Assembly: GCA_020633335.1 (NCBI GenBank)
Contig: JACKDU010000002.1
Coordinates: 744,001 to 808,000 of the forward strand
From: Myxococcales bacterium
GTDB taxonomy: Bacteria; Myxococcota_A; Polyangia; Nannocystales; Nannocystaceae
Direction of reading: 5' to 3'
DNA: 64,000 nucleotides
Shown here: positions 1 through 8,694 of the stretch, piece after piece
How the letters are laid out: every line of letters starts with the position of its first letter
Position numbering within the stretch: the first letter of the stretch is position 1
Translations under genes and position numbers: made by a program
The notes under the pieces: model-generated
The model's database searches: none
What the model was told of the DNA's origin: nothing
Seen by the model: the letters and a program-made list of their open reading frames with translations, nothing else

Positions 1-1
1 T

Positions 2-130
2 GCGTGGATCGGCGTCGCCTCCTCGGTCGGCGCCGGCATCGCCGAGGAGGTCGCCTCCTCGGCGGGGTCCGGGGTCGACGACCATCCCCCGCTCGCGCTC
101 CCTGGAGTCACCAGTCACGACGAGCGCTGA
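2..130 (+). CDS. 3' end of an upstream gene (partial)
   Basis: The window opens inside an open frame that runs to a TGA at 128-130. The 42 visible codons have G or C in the third position almost throughout and give an Ala/Gly/Ser/Glu-rich C-terminus ending HDER. A perfect hairpin begins two bases after the stop, as it does after several other genes here, which supports this as a real gene end. No domain can be recognised from so short a tail. The two other frames are also open nearby, so the frame choice rests on codon pattern and the hairpin only. Confidence 0.4.
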   Translation, partial: AWIGVASSVGAGIAEEVASSAGSGVDDHPPLALPGVTSHDER

Positions 131-131
131 C

Positions 132-150
132 CTCCTCGCACCGCGAGGAG
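132..150 (+). terminator. Post-stop hairpin, candidate terminator
   Basis: Perfect 8-bp stem CTCCTCGC / GCGAGGAG with a 3-base loop, two bases after the stop of the partial gene. There is no T-tract. The same arrangement (GC-rich perfect hairpin right after a stop) recurs at 3368, 10505 and 18297. Confidence 0.4.
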
Positions 151-330
151 ATCACCATGCTGTCCCTTGGACCAGGTCACCTGCGGACGCGCCGACGCGG
201 AGGAGCAGACTCGCGCCGCGTCGCTGCGCAGAGGTCTGCGAGGGCGTGAGGATCCCCTCCTCATCCGCGCGGCACACCCCCTTTCGACGTGACGCCCAGC
301 GTCCCACCATCCGGGGCCCGGAAGCCGACG

Positions 331-1365
331 ATGACCCACGACGAGAACCTCGCCCTCGCCCCCACTGACCTCGCCGTGCGCCGCCGCGATCGCTTCGACG
401 GCAGCGGCTTCTCGGTCACCCTGAGCCGCTTCGCCCAGGCCGACATCGACCTCATCCGCCAGACCTACGAGGTCGTCAAGCGGGCCTACGGGCTCTGGCT
501 GCACATCCGCGACGCCGCCCACCTCAGCGACACCCACCACGACGACCTCCTGAGCCAACACATCCTCACCGAGCTCAAGGATCGCCGCTTCCTCCTCAGC
601 CTCCGCGACCTCGGCTCCGCGACCTACGCCCTCGGCACGCCGCCGCAGGACGTCCGCTCCGCCCTCCACGACATCCGCGGCGGGGCCCTCCTCGCCCTGA
701 TCGGCGCGGCCGCGGCCGACGTCCGCGGCGAGACGATCGACAGCCAGGAGCTGCGCACCGTGATCCTCCGGGCCCGCGACCACGCCCGGATCATGCGCAA
801 CGCGATCAGCGACCTCCACCCGGTGCTCCGGGCGATCGACGCCGGGATCAAGACCCACACGATGCTCGACTTCATCACCAAGTGGGCGCGGACGATCTAC
901 CGGGTCGGCGAGCGCAAGGTCGAGGTCACGACCGACTGCGAGTACGACGGCTTCGTCTGCCACTTCGACCTCGAGACCGCGGCCCTCGATCGGGTGATCT
1001 ACAACCACGTCAACAACGCCGCCCGCTTCTCGGCCGACGACAAGGTGTCGATCGCGGTCCTGCCGATCGGCGATCGGCTGGTCCGCTGGGTGATCACCAA
1101 CGCGATCTACCCCGAGCACAACCTCCACCTCCGCGAGAGCCTCGGCGACGACCTCGGCCGCCTCTACAGCGGCGGGGTGACCCGCGGCGGCCACGGGATC
1201 GGCCTCAACAACTGCGCGTCGCTGGTCGGCGCGGCGGTCGGCGTCACCGACATCGAGGAGCTGGTGGCCAAGGGCTACATCGGCGCGACCGTCCGCGACC
1301 ACAACTACGTCGCGTGGTTCCACTGGCCGACCTACGATCCCCAGCGCGCCGGGGCCGCGAGCTAG
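331..1365 (+). CDS. Histidine-kinase-like ATPase protein
   Basis: A soluble protein of 344 residues from the ATG at 331 (358 from an in-frame GTG at 289). The middle carries LHDIRGG, which resembles the H-box HDLRNP of histidine kinases (His about residue 113). The C-terminal third has an N-box-like NHVNNAARF and a G-box-like GGHGIGLNNC, the nucleotide-binding signatures of HATPase_c. No membrane segment, PAS or receiver domain is visible. It is probably a cytoplasmic sensor kinase or a degenerate phosphotransfer/ATPase protein whose input is unknown. No response regulator gene lies beside it, so its partner must be elsewhere. Family membership is fairly secure; kinase activity is inference. 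Confidence 0.75.
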   Translation: MTHDENLALAPTDLAVRRRDRFDGSGFSVTLSRFAQADIDLIRQTYEVVKRAYGLWLHIRDAAHLSDTHHDDLLSQHILTELKDRRFLLSLRDLGSATYALGTPPQDVRSALHDIRGGALLALIGAAAADVRGETIDSQELRTVILRARDHARIMRNAISDLHPVLRAIDAGIKTHTMLDFITKWARTIYRVGERKVEVTTDCEYDGFVCHFDLETAALDRVIYNHVNNAARFSADDKVSIAVLPIGDRLVRWVITNAIYPEHNLHLRESLGDDLGRLYSGGVTRGGHGIGLNNCASLVGAAVGVTDIEELVAKGYIGATVRDHNYVAWFHWPTYDPQRAGAAS

Positions 1366-1384
1366 CTCTCCCGGCGGTACGGCC

Positions 1385-1936
1385 TCAGGGGCCGGCGGCC
1401 TGATCCTCGCCGGCCCCCGCCGTCGCCCCCGCCGTCGCCGCCAACGCGAGGGCGCTCGGCGGCTCGCCCTCGACCCGGACGTAGGCCAGCGCCCCGCCCG
1501 TCGGCGCGACGCCGTAGACGATCTCGCCGGTGAGCGCCGAGCCTTCCTTATTGATCATCAGCCAGCCGGAGCCGACGCCGCCGCGCCCGTCCTGCCACTC
1601 GAAGCGGACGACGTTGGCGGCGACCTCCGACTCGCCGACCTGGGCGGTCTCCTGGATCATGTTGGCGACGTAGCGGAGCGTGCGGTCCTCGCTCTCGAAG
1701 CGGCCGTAGTAGCGGCGCTCGCCGAGGCGGCTGATCGTCATCTGCCCGGGCGAGCCGTCGCTCTGGCCGAGCCACTCGCCGGCGAAGTCGCTCGGCGCGT
1801 CGTAGGCCTCGGCCGGGGGGACGCTCGGCGCGCTCGAGGCCCCCGGCGCCGGCCGGCAGGCGAGGCCCGCGAGCAGCGCGACGGGAGCGATGAGCGCGCC
1901 CCATCGCCGTCGCCTCGGCCTGCGGATCCCCGACAC
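1385..1936 (-). CDS. Predicted lipoprotein, unknown function
   Basis: 183 residues from a GTG start. An Arg-rich N-terminus (RRPRRRRW) is followed by a hydrophobic stretch ending in the lipobox LAGLAC, so export and lipidation are predicted. The mature part begins with a Pro/Ala/Ser linker, then a compact region (FAGEWLGQSDGSPGQMTISR) reminiscent of small beta-rich lipocalin-like folds that start with a Gly-x-Trp motif. The C-terminus is an Ala/Gly/Thr tail. The gene converges on the histidine-kinase-like gene. Lipidation is well supported; the fold is a guess. Confidence 0.7.
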   Translation of the reverse strand: MSGIRRPRRRRWGALIAPVALLAGLACRPAPGASSAPSVPPAEAYDAPSDFAGEWLGQSDGSPGQMTISRLGERRYYGRFESEDRTLRYVANMIQETAQVGESEVAANVVRFEWQDGRGGVGSGWLMINKEGSALTGEIVYGVAPTGGALAYVRVEGEPPSALALAATAGATAGAGEDQAAGP

Positions 1937-2085
1937 ACGAGGAGCGATACACCCTCCAAGGCCGACGAGCCAGCCCGCGACGCGCCCTCCCCGGCCCCGC
2001 GCCTGCCGTGGCGAAAGTCACGCAGATCGCCGCAGCTCGCTCTCCGGGCGCGTTTGCGCCGCTGGCCCAGCGCCCTTCGCACGTC

Positions 2086-2091
2086 TACAAT
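2086..2091 (+). promoter_or_regulatory. -10 element TACAAT
   Basis: TACAAT lies 11 bases before the ATG at 2103 in otherwise GC-rich DNA. It fits the TAnnnT element found before many genes in this window. No clear -35 box is seen. Confidence 0.5.
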
Positions 2092-2102
2092 CCCCCCCGC
2101 CG

Positions 2103-2834
2103 ATGACCTTGAGATCCGCCACGGGATCGATGCGCAGGCGGCGGGGCCTCGCCCTCGCCGTGGCCCTCTCCCTCGCGTCGACCTCGGCGTCGGCCGCCGC
2201 TCCGCCAGCGGATGAGGCGGGCGAGGGCGCCGACCTCGAGGCGAGCGCGAAGCCGGACGCCGGCGGCGGCGCGGGTGAGGACGCCGAGAGCCCCGAGAGC
2301 CCCGAGCCCGCCGAGGGCGAAGGCGTCACCCCGCCCCCGACCCCCGAGCAGCCGGCGACCTCCGCCGGGATGGGCAACAGCGTCATCTCGAGCCAAAACC
2401 CGGAGGCCCGGCGCGCCCGCGCCGACCTCGAGGGGACCTCGCTCCTCGAGACCAGCGCCGAGGTCCCGGATCGACTCCCCCCGCTCCAGCGCGCGGCCTG
2501 GTGGACGATGTTCGGCTCCTTCGCGCTGGCGAGCGCCGGCGGGGTCTTCGCGGGCCTCGCCGAGGTCCAGGAGGATCGGGCGTCGCGCCTCGCCAGCACC
2601 ATCGATCTCGAGTCCGGCGGCGCGTTCAACTACGCCGACAAGGCCGACGAGTACGAGGCGATCCTCGCCAAGGGCGAGCGCCAGGCGTGGGCCGCCCGCG
2701 GCCTCCTGATCGGCGCCGGGGTCGCCTTGGTCGCCGGGATCTCGCTCTTCGCGGTCCATGGCGCGCGCCAGCGCCGAAGCTCGGCCCGCGCCCGGATCCG
2801 GCCGAGCGGCGGCGGCCTGGAGGTCCGCTTTTGA
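2103..2834 (+). CDS. Secreted or membrane-anchored protein with acidic linker
   Basis: 243 residues from the ATG at 2103, chosen because a -10 element sits 11 bases upstream; an in-frame ATG at 2130 is the alternative. An N-terminal signal peptide (MRRRRGLALAVALSL then ASASA) is followed by about 80 residues rich in Glu, Ala, Pro and Gly. Two hydrophobic segments follow, around WWTMFGSFALASAGGVFAGL and LLIGAGVALVAGISLFAV, separated by a charged helical stretch, and the tail is Arg-rich. This suggests a membrane protein with a large extracytoplasmic acidic region. The next gene starts at a TTG overlapping this stop, so the two are probably co-translated. No named family recognised. Confidence 0.65.
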   Translation: MTLRSATGSMRRRRGLALAVALSLASTSASAAAPPADEAGEGADLEASAKPDAGGGAGEDAESPESPEPAEGEGVTPPPTPEQPATSAGMGNSVISSQNPEARRARADLEGTSLLETSAEVPDRLPPLQRAAWWTMFGSFALASAGGVFAGLAEVQEDRASRLASTIDLESGGAFNYADKADEYEAILAKGERQAWAARGLLIGAGVALVAGISLFAVHGARQRRSSARARIRPSGGGLEVRF

Positions 2835-3367
2835 TCCGCGCCGGCCTCAGCGGCCTCCTCGTCGGCCTCGCGTTCGGCCTCGGCGGCTGCTTCAACGCCC
2901 CCGCGAGCGACGTCGCATTCTCCTGCGATCCGCCGGGCTCGGGCGCCTGCCCGGCCGGCTACACCTGCGGCGACGACGGCTGCTGCCACCGGGAGGGCAG
3001 CGATCCTGAGGCCAACGCGGGCGCCTGCAAGCTCGGCGCCTCGGGCGGCTCGGCGACCCTGAGCACCGGCGCCAGCGACTCGGGCTCGACGTCGACGACC
3101 GGGTCGACGACCTCGACCAGCGCTCCGACCACCTCGACCTCCGGCGATCCGACCACCTCGTCGACCGGCACGTCGACCTCCGGGACCTCGGGGACCGGGA
3201 CCAGCGGCACCACCGGCACCACCGGCACCACCGGCGACCCGACCACCGGCACCTCCACCGGCGACACCACCGGCACCACCGGCACCACCGGCACCACCGG
3301 CACCACCGGCACCACCGGCACCACCACCGGCACCACCGGCGACACCACCGGCACCACCACTCTCTGA
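2831..3367 (+). CDS. Lipoprotein with Thr/Gly repeat tail
   Basis: 178 residues from a TTG start that overlaps the previous stop by four bases (TTGA). The signal peptide ends in the lipobox GLGGC. The mature N-terminus has a short Cys-rich module (CDPPGSGACPAGYTCGDDGCC) likely held by disulfides. The rest is Ser/Thr/Gly repeats, first mixed STSG and then near-perfect Thr-Thr-Gly units encoded by a 9-base tandem repeat. The likely role is a surface stalk or small disulfide-linked protein; the repeat tail could be a flexible spacer or an O-glycosylation site. Function unknown. Confidence 0.7.
   Translation: MIRAGLSGLLVGLAFGLGGCFNAPASDVAFSCDPPGSGACPAGYTCGDDGCCHREGSDPEANAGACKLGASGGSATLSTGASDSGSTSTTGSTTSTSAPTTSTSGDPTTSSTGTSTSGTSGTGTSGTTGTTGTTGDPTTGTSTGDTTGTTGTTGTTGTTGTTGTTTGTTGDTTGTTTL
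3205..3363 (+). repeat. 9-base tandem repeat coding Thr-Thr-Gly
   Basis: Tandem units close to ACCACCGGC, interrupted by GGCGACCCG and GGCGACACC variants. The unit length is a multiple of three, so gain or loss of copies keeps the frame and changes linker length. Confidence 0.85.
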
Positions 3368-3412
3368 CCGGCCCGCTCCGCACCTGCGGGGCCCCTGCGG
3401 GCCCTGGGCCGG
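3368..3412 (+). terminator. Post-stop hairpin, candidate terminator
   Basis: Outer arms CCGGCCC (3368-3374) and GGGCCGG (3406-3412) pair perfectly, and GGCCCGC/GCGGGCC can pair as an alternative. It starts at the base after the lipoprotein stop. No T-tract follows. Confidence 0.4.
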
Positions 3413-3453
3413 CCGCAACAACACGACCTCGACATCGCCACCAAGGAAGACCC

Positions 3454-4185
3454 GTGGGACTCCGTGACCTCTTCTCAAGCTCCGCGCGCTCGAAGTCGCG
3501 CCTCGACAAGCTGATCCGCAAGGTCGAGAACAAGTACGCGCAGTCCCCGGATCGCTACGCGGCGATGGAGGATCTCCTCAACATGGCGACCGTCCCCAGC
3601 CTGATCGGGGTGATGCGCCGCTTCACGATCGCCGCCTCCAAGAGCATCGAGGACGAGGAGGAGAAGGGCTGGCTCTACCGCCGCCTCAGCGGCATGCCGC
3701 CCGAGCTCGTCCTGCCGGCCGCCAAGGAGTTCTGCCTCAACCACGACAACATCGCCTGGGTCCTGCGGATCGTCGAGGAGATGGCCGACCCCGCCACGGA
3801 GTGGGACATCATCGACGCGGTCCTCGCCAAGCACCCGCCGGTCTACGAGCGCGACCCCTCGAAGAAGCTCCAGCTCCTGACTCACATCCAGGAGATCGAC
3901 GACCCGCAGGTGCCGACGATCATCGTCCGCTACCTCGACGACCCCGACGAGGGGGTCCGCTTCCGCGCGGTCGAGGCGCTCCTCGACATCGCCGACGAGG
4001 GCGCGAGCAAGGAGGCGCTGGTCGCCCGCCTCGCCCACGCCGACGAGGACTCCCTGCGGATCCGCAACCGGATCCTCTCGGGCTTCGCCAGCCTCGGCTG
4101 GGAGCTCGCCGGCCACGGCGACGCCATCAAGCCGCACCTCGGCTACGACTTCGAGTTCGACGGGACCCGCGTCCGGGCGAAGTAG
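3454..4185 (+). CDS. HEAT-repeat protein
   Basis: 243 residues from the GTG at 3454, with a purine-rich AAGGAAGA about 5 bases upstream. The protein is all-helical and soluble. The section VRYLDDPDEGVRFRAVEALL followed by a second helix pair has the pattern of a HEAT/PBS-lyase-type repeat (DDPDxGVRxxAVEAL). Such proteins usually bind other proteins. It ends 51 bases before carB on the same strand, but nothing in the sequence links it to carbamoyl phosphate synthesis. Orthologues would be recognisable by the N-terminus MGLRDLFSSSARSKSRLDKL. Confidence 0.75.
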   Translation: MGLRDLFSSSARSKSRLDKLIRKVENKYAQSPDRYAAMEDLLNMATVPSLIGVMRRFTIAASKSIEDEEEKGWLYRRLSGMPPELVLPAAKEFCLNHDNIAWVLRIVEEMADPATEWDIIDAVLAKHPPVYERDPSKKLQLLTHIQEIDDPQVPTIIVRYLDDPDEGVRFRAVEALLDIADEGASKEALVARLAHADEDSLRIRNRILSGFASLGWELAGHGDAIKPHLGYDFEFDGTRVRAK

Positions 4186-4236
4186 CCCTCGCGCTCCGGA
4201 GCATTCGCGGCTATTAGGAGCCCCCGAAGACCCGCC

Positions 4237-7200
4237 ATGCCTCGCCGCAACGATCTCCACAAGATCGTCGTCCTCGGCTCGGGCCCGATCGTCATCGGTC
4301 AGGCCTGCGAGTTCGACTACTCCGGGACCCAGGCCGTCAAGGCCCTCCGCGAGGAGGGCTACGAGGTCGTCCTCGTCAACTCCAACCCGGCGACGATCAT
4401 GACCGATCCGGAGATCGCCGACCGGACCTACATCGAGCCGCTCACCGTCGACTTCCTCGATCGGATCCTCGCCGAGGAGAAGCCCGACGCGATCCTCTCG
4501 ACCGTCGGCGGCCAGACCGCCCTCAACCTCGCGCTCGAGGCCGGCCGCCAGGGCGTGCTGGCGCGCCACGGGGTCGAGCTCATCGGCGCCAACCTCGACG
4601 CGATCGAGAAGGCCGAGGACCGCGACCGCTTCAAGGCGGCGATGGTCAAGATCGGCCTCCAGGTCCCGCGGAGCATCTACTGCCACTCGCTCGCCGAGGC
4701 CTGGGCGGCCCTCGATCAGATCGGCTTCCCGGCGATCATCCGCGCCTCCTTCACCCTCGGCGGCTCGGGGGCGGCGATCGCCTACAACCGCGACGAGTAC
4801 GAGGCCCAGGTCCAGCACGCGCTCTCCGAGTCCCTCCGCGCCGAGATCCTGATCGAGGAGTCGGTGCTCGGCTGGAAGGAGTACGAGCTCGAGGTGATGC
4901 GCGACGCGAAGGACAACTTCGTCGTCATCTGCTCGATCGAGAACGTCGACCCGATGGGCGTCCACACCGGCGACTCGATCACGGTCGCGCCGGCGCTCAC
5001 GCTCACCGACAAGGAGTACCAGTTCATGCGGGACAGCGCCCGCGCCGTGGTCACCGAGATCGGCGTGACCACCGGCGGGTGCAACATCCAGTTCGCGGTC
5101 GACCCCGCGAGCGGCCGCCAGATCGTGATCGAGATGAACCCCCGGGTCTCGCGCTCGTCGGCGCTCGCGTCGAAGGCGACCGGCTTCCCGATCGCCAAGA
5201 TCGCCGCCAAGCTCGCGGTCGGCTACACCCTCGACGAGCTCAAGAACGACATCACCCGGGTGACGCCGGCCTCCTTCGAGCCGAGCATCGACTACGTCGT
5301 CACCAAGATCCCGCGCTTCGCCTTCGAGAAGTTCGCCGGCTCGGACGACACCCTCGACATCCAGATGCGCTCGGTCGGCGAGGTCATGGCGATCGGCCGG
5401 ACCTTCAAGGAGTCCCTCGGCAAGGCGATGTGCTCCCTCGAGATCGACACCTACGGCTTCGACCGCGACACCCGCGGGCTGACGCCGAGCATGGTCGAGG
5501 CGCTCCTCTCCCGCCCCCACCCGATGCGCCTCTGGCACGTCGCCTCGGCGCTCCGCCTCGGGGTCACGCCCGCGCGGATCCACGAACTCACGCGGATCGA
5601 TCCCTGGTTCATCGCCCAGATCGTCGAGATCGTCGCCTGCGAGGACCGGATCGCCGCGTCGGCGGCCCCCCAGGGCGGCGCCCCCGAGCACGGCCCCCTC
5701 GCCTGGGGGAAGCGCGTCGGCCTCTCCGACCGCCGGATCGCCGCCCTCGCCGGGGTCTCGGAGGCGGCGATCGCCGACGCCCGCCGGCGCGTCGGTCTCC
5801 GCCCGGTCTACCGCCGGATCGACACCTGCGCCGCCGAGTTCGAGGCCTTCACCCCCTACCTCTACTCGACCTACGAGGACGAGGACGAGGCGGCGATCTC
5901 CGGCCGCCGCAAGGTCGTGATCCTCGGCGGCGGCCCCAACCGGATCGGCCAGGGGATCGAGTTCGACTACTGCTGCTGCCACGCGGCCTTCGCCCTCGCC
6001 GACGCCGGGTTCGAGACCATCATGGTCAACTGCAACCCGGAGACGGTGTCGACCGACTACGACACCAGCGACCGCCTCTACTTCGAGCCGCTGACCGCCG
6101 AGCACGTCCTCGCGGTCCTCGACCACGAGTCGGCGGACGGCGAGATCGTCGGCGTCCTCGCCCAGTTCGGCGGCCAGACCCCGCTCAAGCTCGCGGCCGC
6201 GATCGAGGCCGCCGGCTACCGCCTCCTCGGCACCCCGGCCGAGAGCATCGACCGCGCCGAGGATCGCGGCCGCTTCGGCGAGCTGGTCGCCGAGCTCGGG
6301 ATCCGCTGCCCGCGCTGGGGCGTCGCCCGCTCGCCGGCCGAGGCCTTCGAGATCGCCCGCGGGATCGGCTACCCCGTCCTCGTCCGCCCGAGCTACGTCC
6401 TCGGCGGCCGGGCGATGCAGATCGTCTACTCCGACGCCGACCTCGACGCCTACATGCGGCAGGCGGTCCTCGCCAGCCCCGACCACCCGGTGCTCATCGA
6501 CGAGTTCCTGGCCAACGCCAGCGAGATCGACGTCGACGCGGTCGCCGACGGCGACCAGGTCGTGATCGCCGGGATCATGGAGCACATCGAGGAGGCCGGC
6601 GTCCACTCCGGCGACTCCGGCTGCTCGCTCCCGCCGGTCGCGGTCCCGCAGGCGATCCTCGACGAGATCCGCGCGACCACCACGGCCCTCGCCCGCGCCC
6701 TCGGGGTGGTCGGCCTGATGAACGTCCAGTACGCGATCCAGGGCGGCCGCCTCTACGTCCTCGAGGTCAACCCGCGGGCCTCGCGGACCGTCCCCTTCGT
6801 CGCCAAGACCACCGGCGTCCCCTTCGCCAAGATCGCCGCCCGGGTCGCCGCCGGCGAGTCGCTCGCCGCCCTCGGGATCACCGAGCCCGCCCCCCTCCAC
6901 ATCGCCGTGAAGGTGCCGGTCTTCCCCTTCGCCAAGTTCCACGGCGTCGACACCATCCTCGGCCCCGAGATGCGGAGCACCGGCGAGGTGATGGGGATCG
7001 CCGCCGACTTCGGCGCGGCCTTCCACAAGGGGCTCCTGGCCGCCGGCGTCCGCCTCCCGCAGTCCGGCACCGTCTTCGTCTCGGTCCGCGACGACGACAA
7101 GGAGCTGGTGATGCCGGCGGTCCGCCACCTCGTCGAGCTCGGCTTCGAGCTCGTCGCCACCCGCGGGACCGCGCGCTCGCTCCGGGCCGCCGGCCTCCGC

Positions 7201-7494
7201 TGCCGCGACATCAACAAGGTCAAGGAGGGTCGCCCGCACATCGTCGACGCGCTGGTCAACGGCGAGATCGCCCTGGTGATCAACACGACGATCGGCGCCC
7301 AGTCGATCCGCGACTCCTTCACGATCCGGCGGACGGCGCTCCTGCAGCGCGTCCCCTACTTCACGACGATCGCTGGCGCGATCGCCGCGGCGAAGGCCAT
7401 CGAGGCCGCCCGCAGCGGCGACGAGGCGGCCCTCGCCCACTCGCTCCAGACCTACCACGGCCGCCCCAACGCCCGGCCTGACGCCCAGCCCTGA
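4237..7494 (+). CDS. carB: Carbamoyl-phosphate synthase, large subunit
   Basis: 1,085 residues, close to the usual length of about 1,070. It makes carbamoyl phosphate from bicarbonate, ammonia and two ATP for arginine and pyrimidine synthesis. The two homologous halves are clear: the first opens GSGPIVIGQACEFDYSG, the second (about residue 565) opens GGGPNRIGQGIEFDYCCCHA. Both have ATP-grasp signatures (SFTLGGSG; SYVLGGRAM). The C-terminal 130 residues form the MGS-like allosteric domain (ATRGTARSLRAAG, then INTTIGAQSIRDSFTIRR). The glutaminase subunit gene carA is not in this window, so the two subunits are not encoded side by side here. GGCTATTAGGAG lies about 20 bases before the start and could act as promoter or ribosome site. 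Confidence 0.98.
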   Translation: MPRRNDLHKIVVLGSGPIVIGQACEFDYSGTQAVKALREEGYEVVLVNSNPATIMTDPEIADRTYIEPLTVDFLDRILAEEKPDAILSTVGGQTALNLALEAGRQGVLARHGVELIGANLDAIEKAEDRDRFKAAMVKIGLQVPRSIYCHSLAEAWAALDQIGFPAIIRASFTLGGSGAAIAYNRDEYEAQVQHALSESLRAEILIEESVLGWKEYELEVMRDAKDNFVVICSIENVDPMGVHTGDSITVAPALTLTDKEYQFMRDSARAVVTEIGVTTGGCNIQFAVDPASGRQIVIEMNPRVSRSSALASKATGFPIAKIAAKLAVGYTLDELKNDITRVTPASFEPSIDYVVTKIPRFAFEKFAGSDDTLDIQMRSVGEVMAIGRTFKESLGKAMCSLEIDTYGFDRDTRGLTPSMVEALLSRPHPMRLWHVASALRLGVTPARIHELTRIDPWFIAQIVEIVACEDRIAASAAPQGGAPEHGPLAWGKRVGLSDRRIAALAGVSEAAIADARRRVGLRPVYRRIDTCAAEFEAFTPYLYSTYEDEDEAAISGRRKVVILGGGPNRIGQGIEFDYCCCHAAFALADAGFETIMVNCNPETVSTDYDTSDRLYFEPLTAEHVLAVLDHESADGEIVGVLAQFGGQTPLKLAAAIEAAGYRLLGTPAESIDRAEDRGRFGELVAELGIRCPRWGVARSPAEAFEIARGIGYPVLVRPSYVLGGRAMQIVYSDADLDAYMRQAVLASPDHPVLIDEFLANASEIDVDAVADGDQVVIAGIMEHIEEAGVHSGDSGCSLPPVAVPQAILDEIRATTTALARALGVVGLMNVQYAIQGGRLYVLEVNPRASRTVPFVAKTTGVPFAKIAARVAAGESLAALGITEPAPLHIAVKVPVFPFAKFHGVDTILGPEMRSTGEVMGIAADFGAAFHKGLLAAGVRLPQSGTVFVSVRDDDKELVMPAVRHLVELGFELVATRGTARSLRAAGLRCRDINKVKEGRPHIVDALVNGEIALVINTTIGAQSIRDSFTIRRTALLQRVPYFTTIAGAIAAAKAIEAARSGDEAALAHSLQTYHGRPNARPDAQP

Positions 7495-7556
7495 CGCCCA
7501 GCCCTGACGACCAGCCCGAGGCCGCGCGCGGGGATGCGCCCGGCGCCGGCATCGGC

Positions 7557-7562
7557 TACCGT
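7557..7562 (+). promoter_or_regulatory. -10 element TACCGT (greA)
   Basis: GC-TACCGT, 32 bases before the greA start, in the same GGCTAnnnT context seen before other genes. A purine-rich CAGCGAAAG precedes the ATG. Confidence 0.5.
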
Positions 7563-7594
7563 AGCCCGCTCACCTAGCCCTGAGGCAGCGAAAG

Positions 7595-8083
7595 ATGTCC
7601 GAAGACAGGTTCCCGATGACCCCGGCCGGCCTCGCCAAGCTCCGCGCGGAGCTCAAGCAGCTCCGCGAGGTCGAGCGCATGCAGAACGTCCGCGATATCG
7701 AGGAGGCGCTCGCCCACGGCGACCTCCGGGAGAACGCCGAGTACCACGCGGCCAAGGAGAAGCAGGCCGAGATCGACGCCCGGATGCGCTTCCTCGACTA
7801 CAAGATCGCCCGCGCCCAGGTGATCGACCCGACCACGCTCAAGGAGACCAAGGTCACCTTCGGTGCGACCGTCACCCTCCTCGACGTCGACAACGACACC
7901 GAGGTCGTCTACTGCCTGGTCGGCGAGGACGAGTCGGACGTCGGCGCCGGCAAGATCTCGATCACCGCGCCGCTCGCCCGGGCGATGCTCGGCAAGCAGG
8001 TCGAGGACGAGGTGCTCCTCCGCCTGCCCAAGGGCGATCGCGAGTACGAGGTCATCAAGATCGAGTACAAGGCGATCGACTGA
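7595..8083 (+). CDS. greA: Transcription elongation factor GreA
   Basis: 162 residues, normal for GreA. It binds the RNA polymerase secondary channel and stimulates cleavage of the backtracked transcript 3' end. The N-terminal antiparallel coiled coil (PMTPAGLAKLRAELKQL through YKIARAQVID) includes the conserved tip GDLRENAEYHAAKE with the acidic residues needed for Mg2+ delivery. The C-terminal FKBP-like domain follows (VTFGATVTLLDVDN; ISITAPLARAMLGKQVEDEV). Its TGA overlaps the ATG of the next lipoprotein gene by one base, so the two are probably translationally coupled. Confidence 0.97.
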   Translation: MSEDRFPMTPAGLAKLRAELKQLREVERMQNVRDIEEALAHGDLRENAEYHAAKEKQAEIDARMRFLDYKIARAQVIDPTTLKETKVTFGATVTLLDVDNDTEVVYCLVGEDESDVGAGKISITAPLARAMLGKQVEDEVLLRLPKGDREYEVIKIEYKAID

Positions 8084-8664
8084 TGGTCCGCCTCCTCGCC
8101 CGCGCGCTCGGCCTCGCGGCCCTCGTCGCCGCCGCCGCCCTCCCCGCCTGCAAGGCCGGCAAGGGCGACGCCTGCCGCTGCGCCTCCGACTGCCGGAGCG
8201 GCCTCCAGTGCGCCGCCGAGGGCGCGAAGCCCCGCAAGATCGACGGCTGCGGCGTCCCCGGCGACACCGAGTGCTGCTACGCGAACGACCCCGACCTCCA
8301 CGCCGTCTGCGTCGAGAGCGTCGACGCCCAGGCGGGCTTCGACACCGAGGTCGACCCCGGCCAGGACATGTACCCGATGAACAAGCGGGACTTCGGGGTG
8401 CCAACGAGCAGCGACGGCGAGAGCGGCTCGTCGACCAGCGGCGCGACCACCTCGGGCTCGACCTCGAGCTCGACCACCGACGCGACCTCGTCGACCACGG
8501 ACGCGACCACCGGCACCAGCACCGGCACCGGCACCACCGACGCGACCGGGACCAGCACCGGGACCACCGACGCGACCACCGGCACCACCGACGCGACCAC
8601 CGGCACCAGCACCGGGACCACCGACGCGACCACCGGCACCACCGGCACCACCGGCACCACCTGA
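8083..8664 (+). CDS. Lipoprotein with Cys-rich head and Thr/Gly/Ser tail
   Basis: 193 residues. The ATG shares its first base with the last base of the greA stop. The signal peptide ends in the lipobox ALPAC. Next comes a Cys-rich segment (CRCASDCRSGLQC, then CGVPGDTECC and a final Cys) likely to form three or four disulfides. From about residue 105 it is entirely Ser/Thr/Gly/Asp/Ala repeats (TTDATTGTSTG). It has the same plan as the lipoprotein at 2831-3367: short disulfide knot plus long Thr-rich spacer. Function unknown; coupling to greA looks like positional economy rather than a functional link. Confidence 0.75.
   Translation: MVRLLARALGLAALVAAAALPACKAGKGDACRCASDCRSGLQCAAEGAKPRKIDGCGVPGDTECCYANDPDLHAVCVESVDAQAGFDTEVDPGQDMYPMNKRDFGVPTSSDGESGSSTSGATTSGSTSSSTTDATSSTTDATTGTSTGTGTTDATGTSTGTTDATTGTTDATTGTSTGTTDATTGTTGTTGTT
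8494..8661 (+). repeat. Tandem repeat coding Thr/Gly/Asp/Ala units
   Basis: Imperfect 9- and 12-base units (ACCACCGGC, ACCACCGACGCG, ACCAGCACCGGC). All are multiples of three, so length changes stay in frame. Confidence 0.8.
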
Positions 8665-8694
8665 GCCGCCCGCGGGCGAGCGTCCGCCGCAGCG

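Noticed and set aside
115..1323. Long antisense open frame over the histidine-kinase-like gene, and similar frames over most genes (for example 24456-28076 and 18423-19526)
   Set aside because: The same GC-driven effect. All lack recognisable domains and lie exactly over convincing genes.
3205..3363. Regular direct repeats resembling a CRISPR array
   Set aside because: Units are only 9 bases with no spacers, and they translate in frame to Thr-Thr-Gly inside a lipoprotein gene. No cas genes are present.
3475..7458. A 1,327-codon open frame antisense to the HEAT-repeat gene and carB
   Set aside because: It is a mirror of real genes in high-GC DNA: stop codons are rare on the opposite strand. 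The product is Arg/Ala/Gly/Asp/Val-biased with no motifs, and both sense proteins are strongly recognisable.
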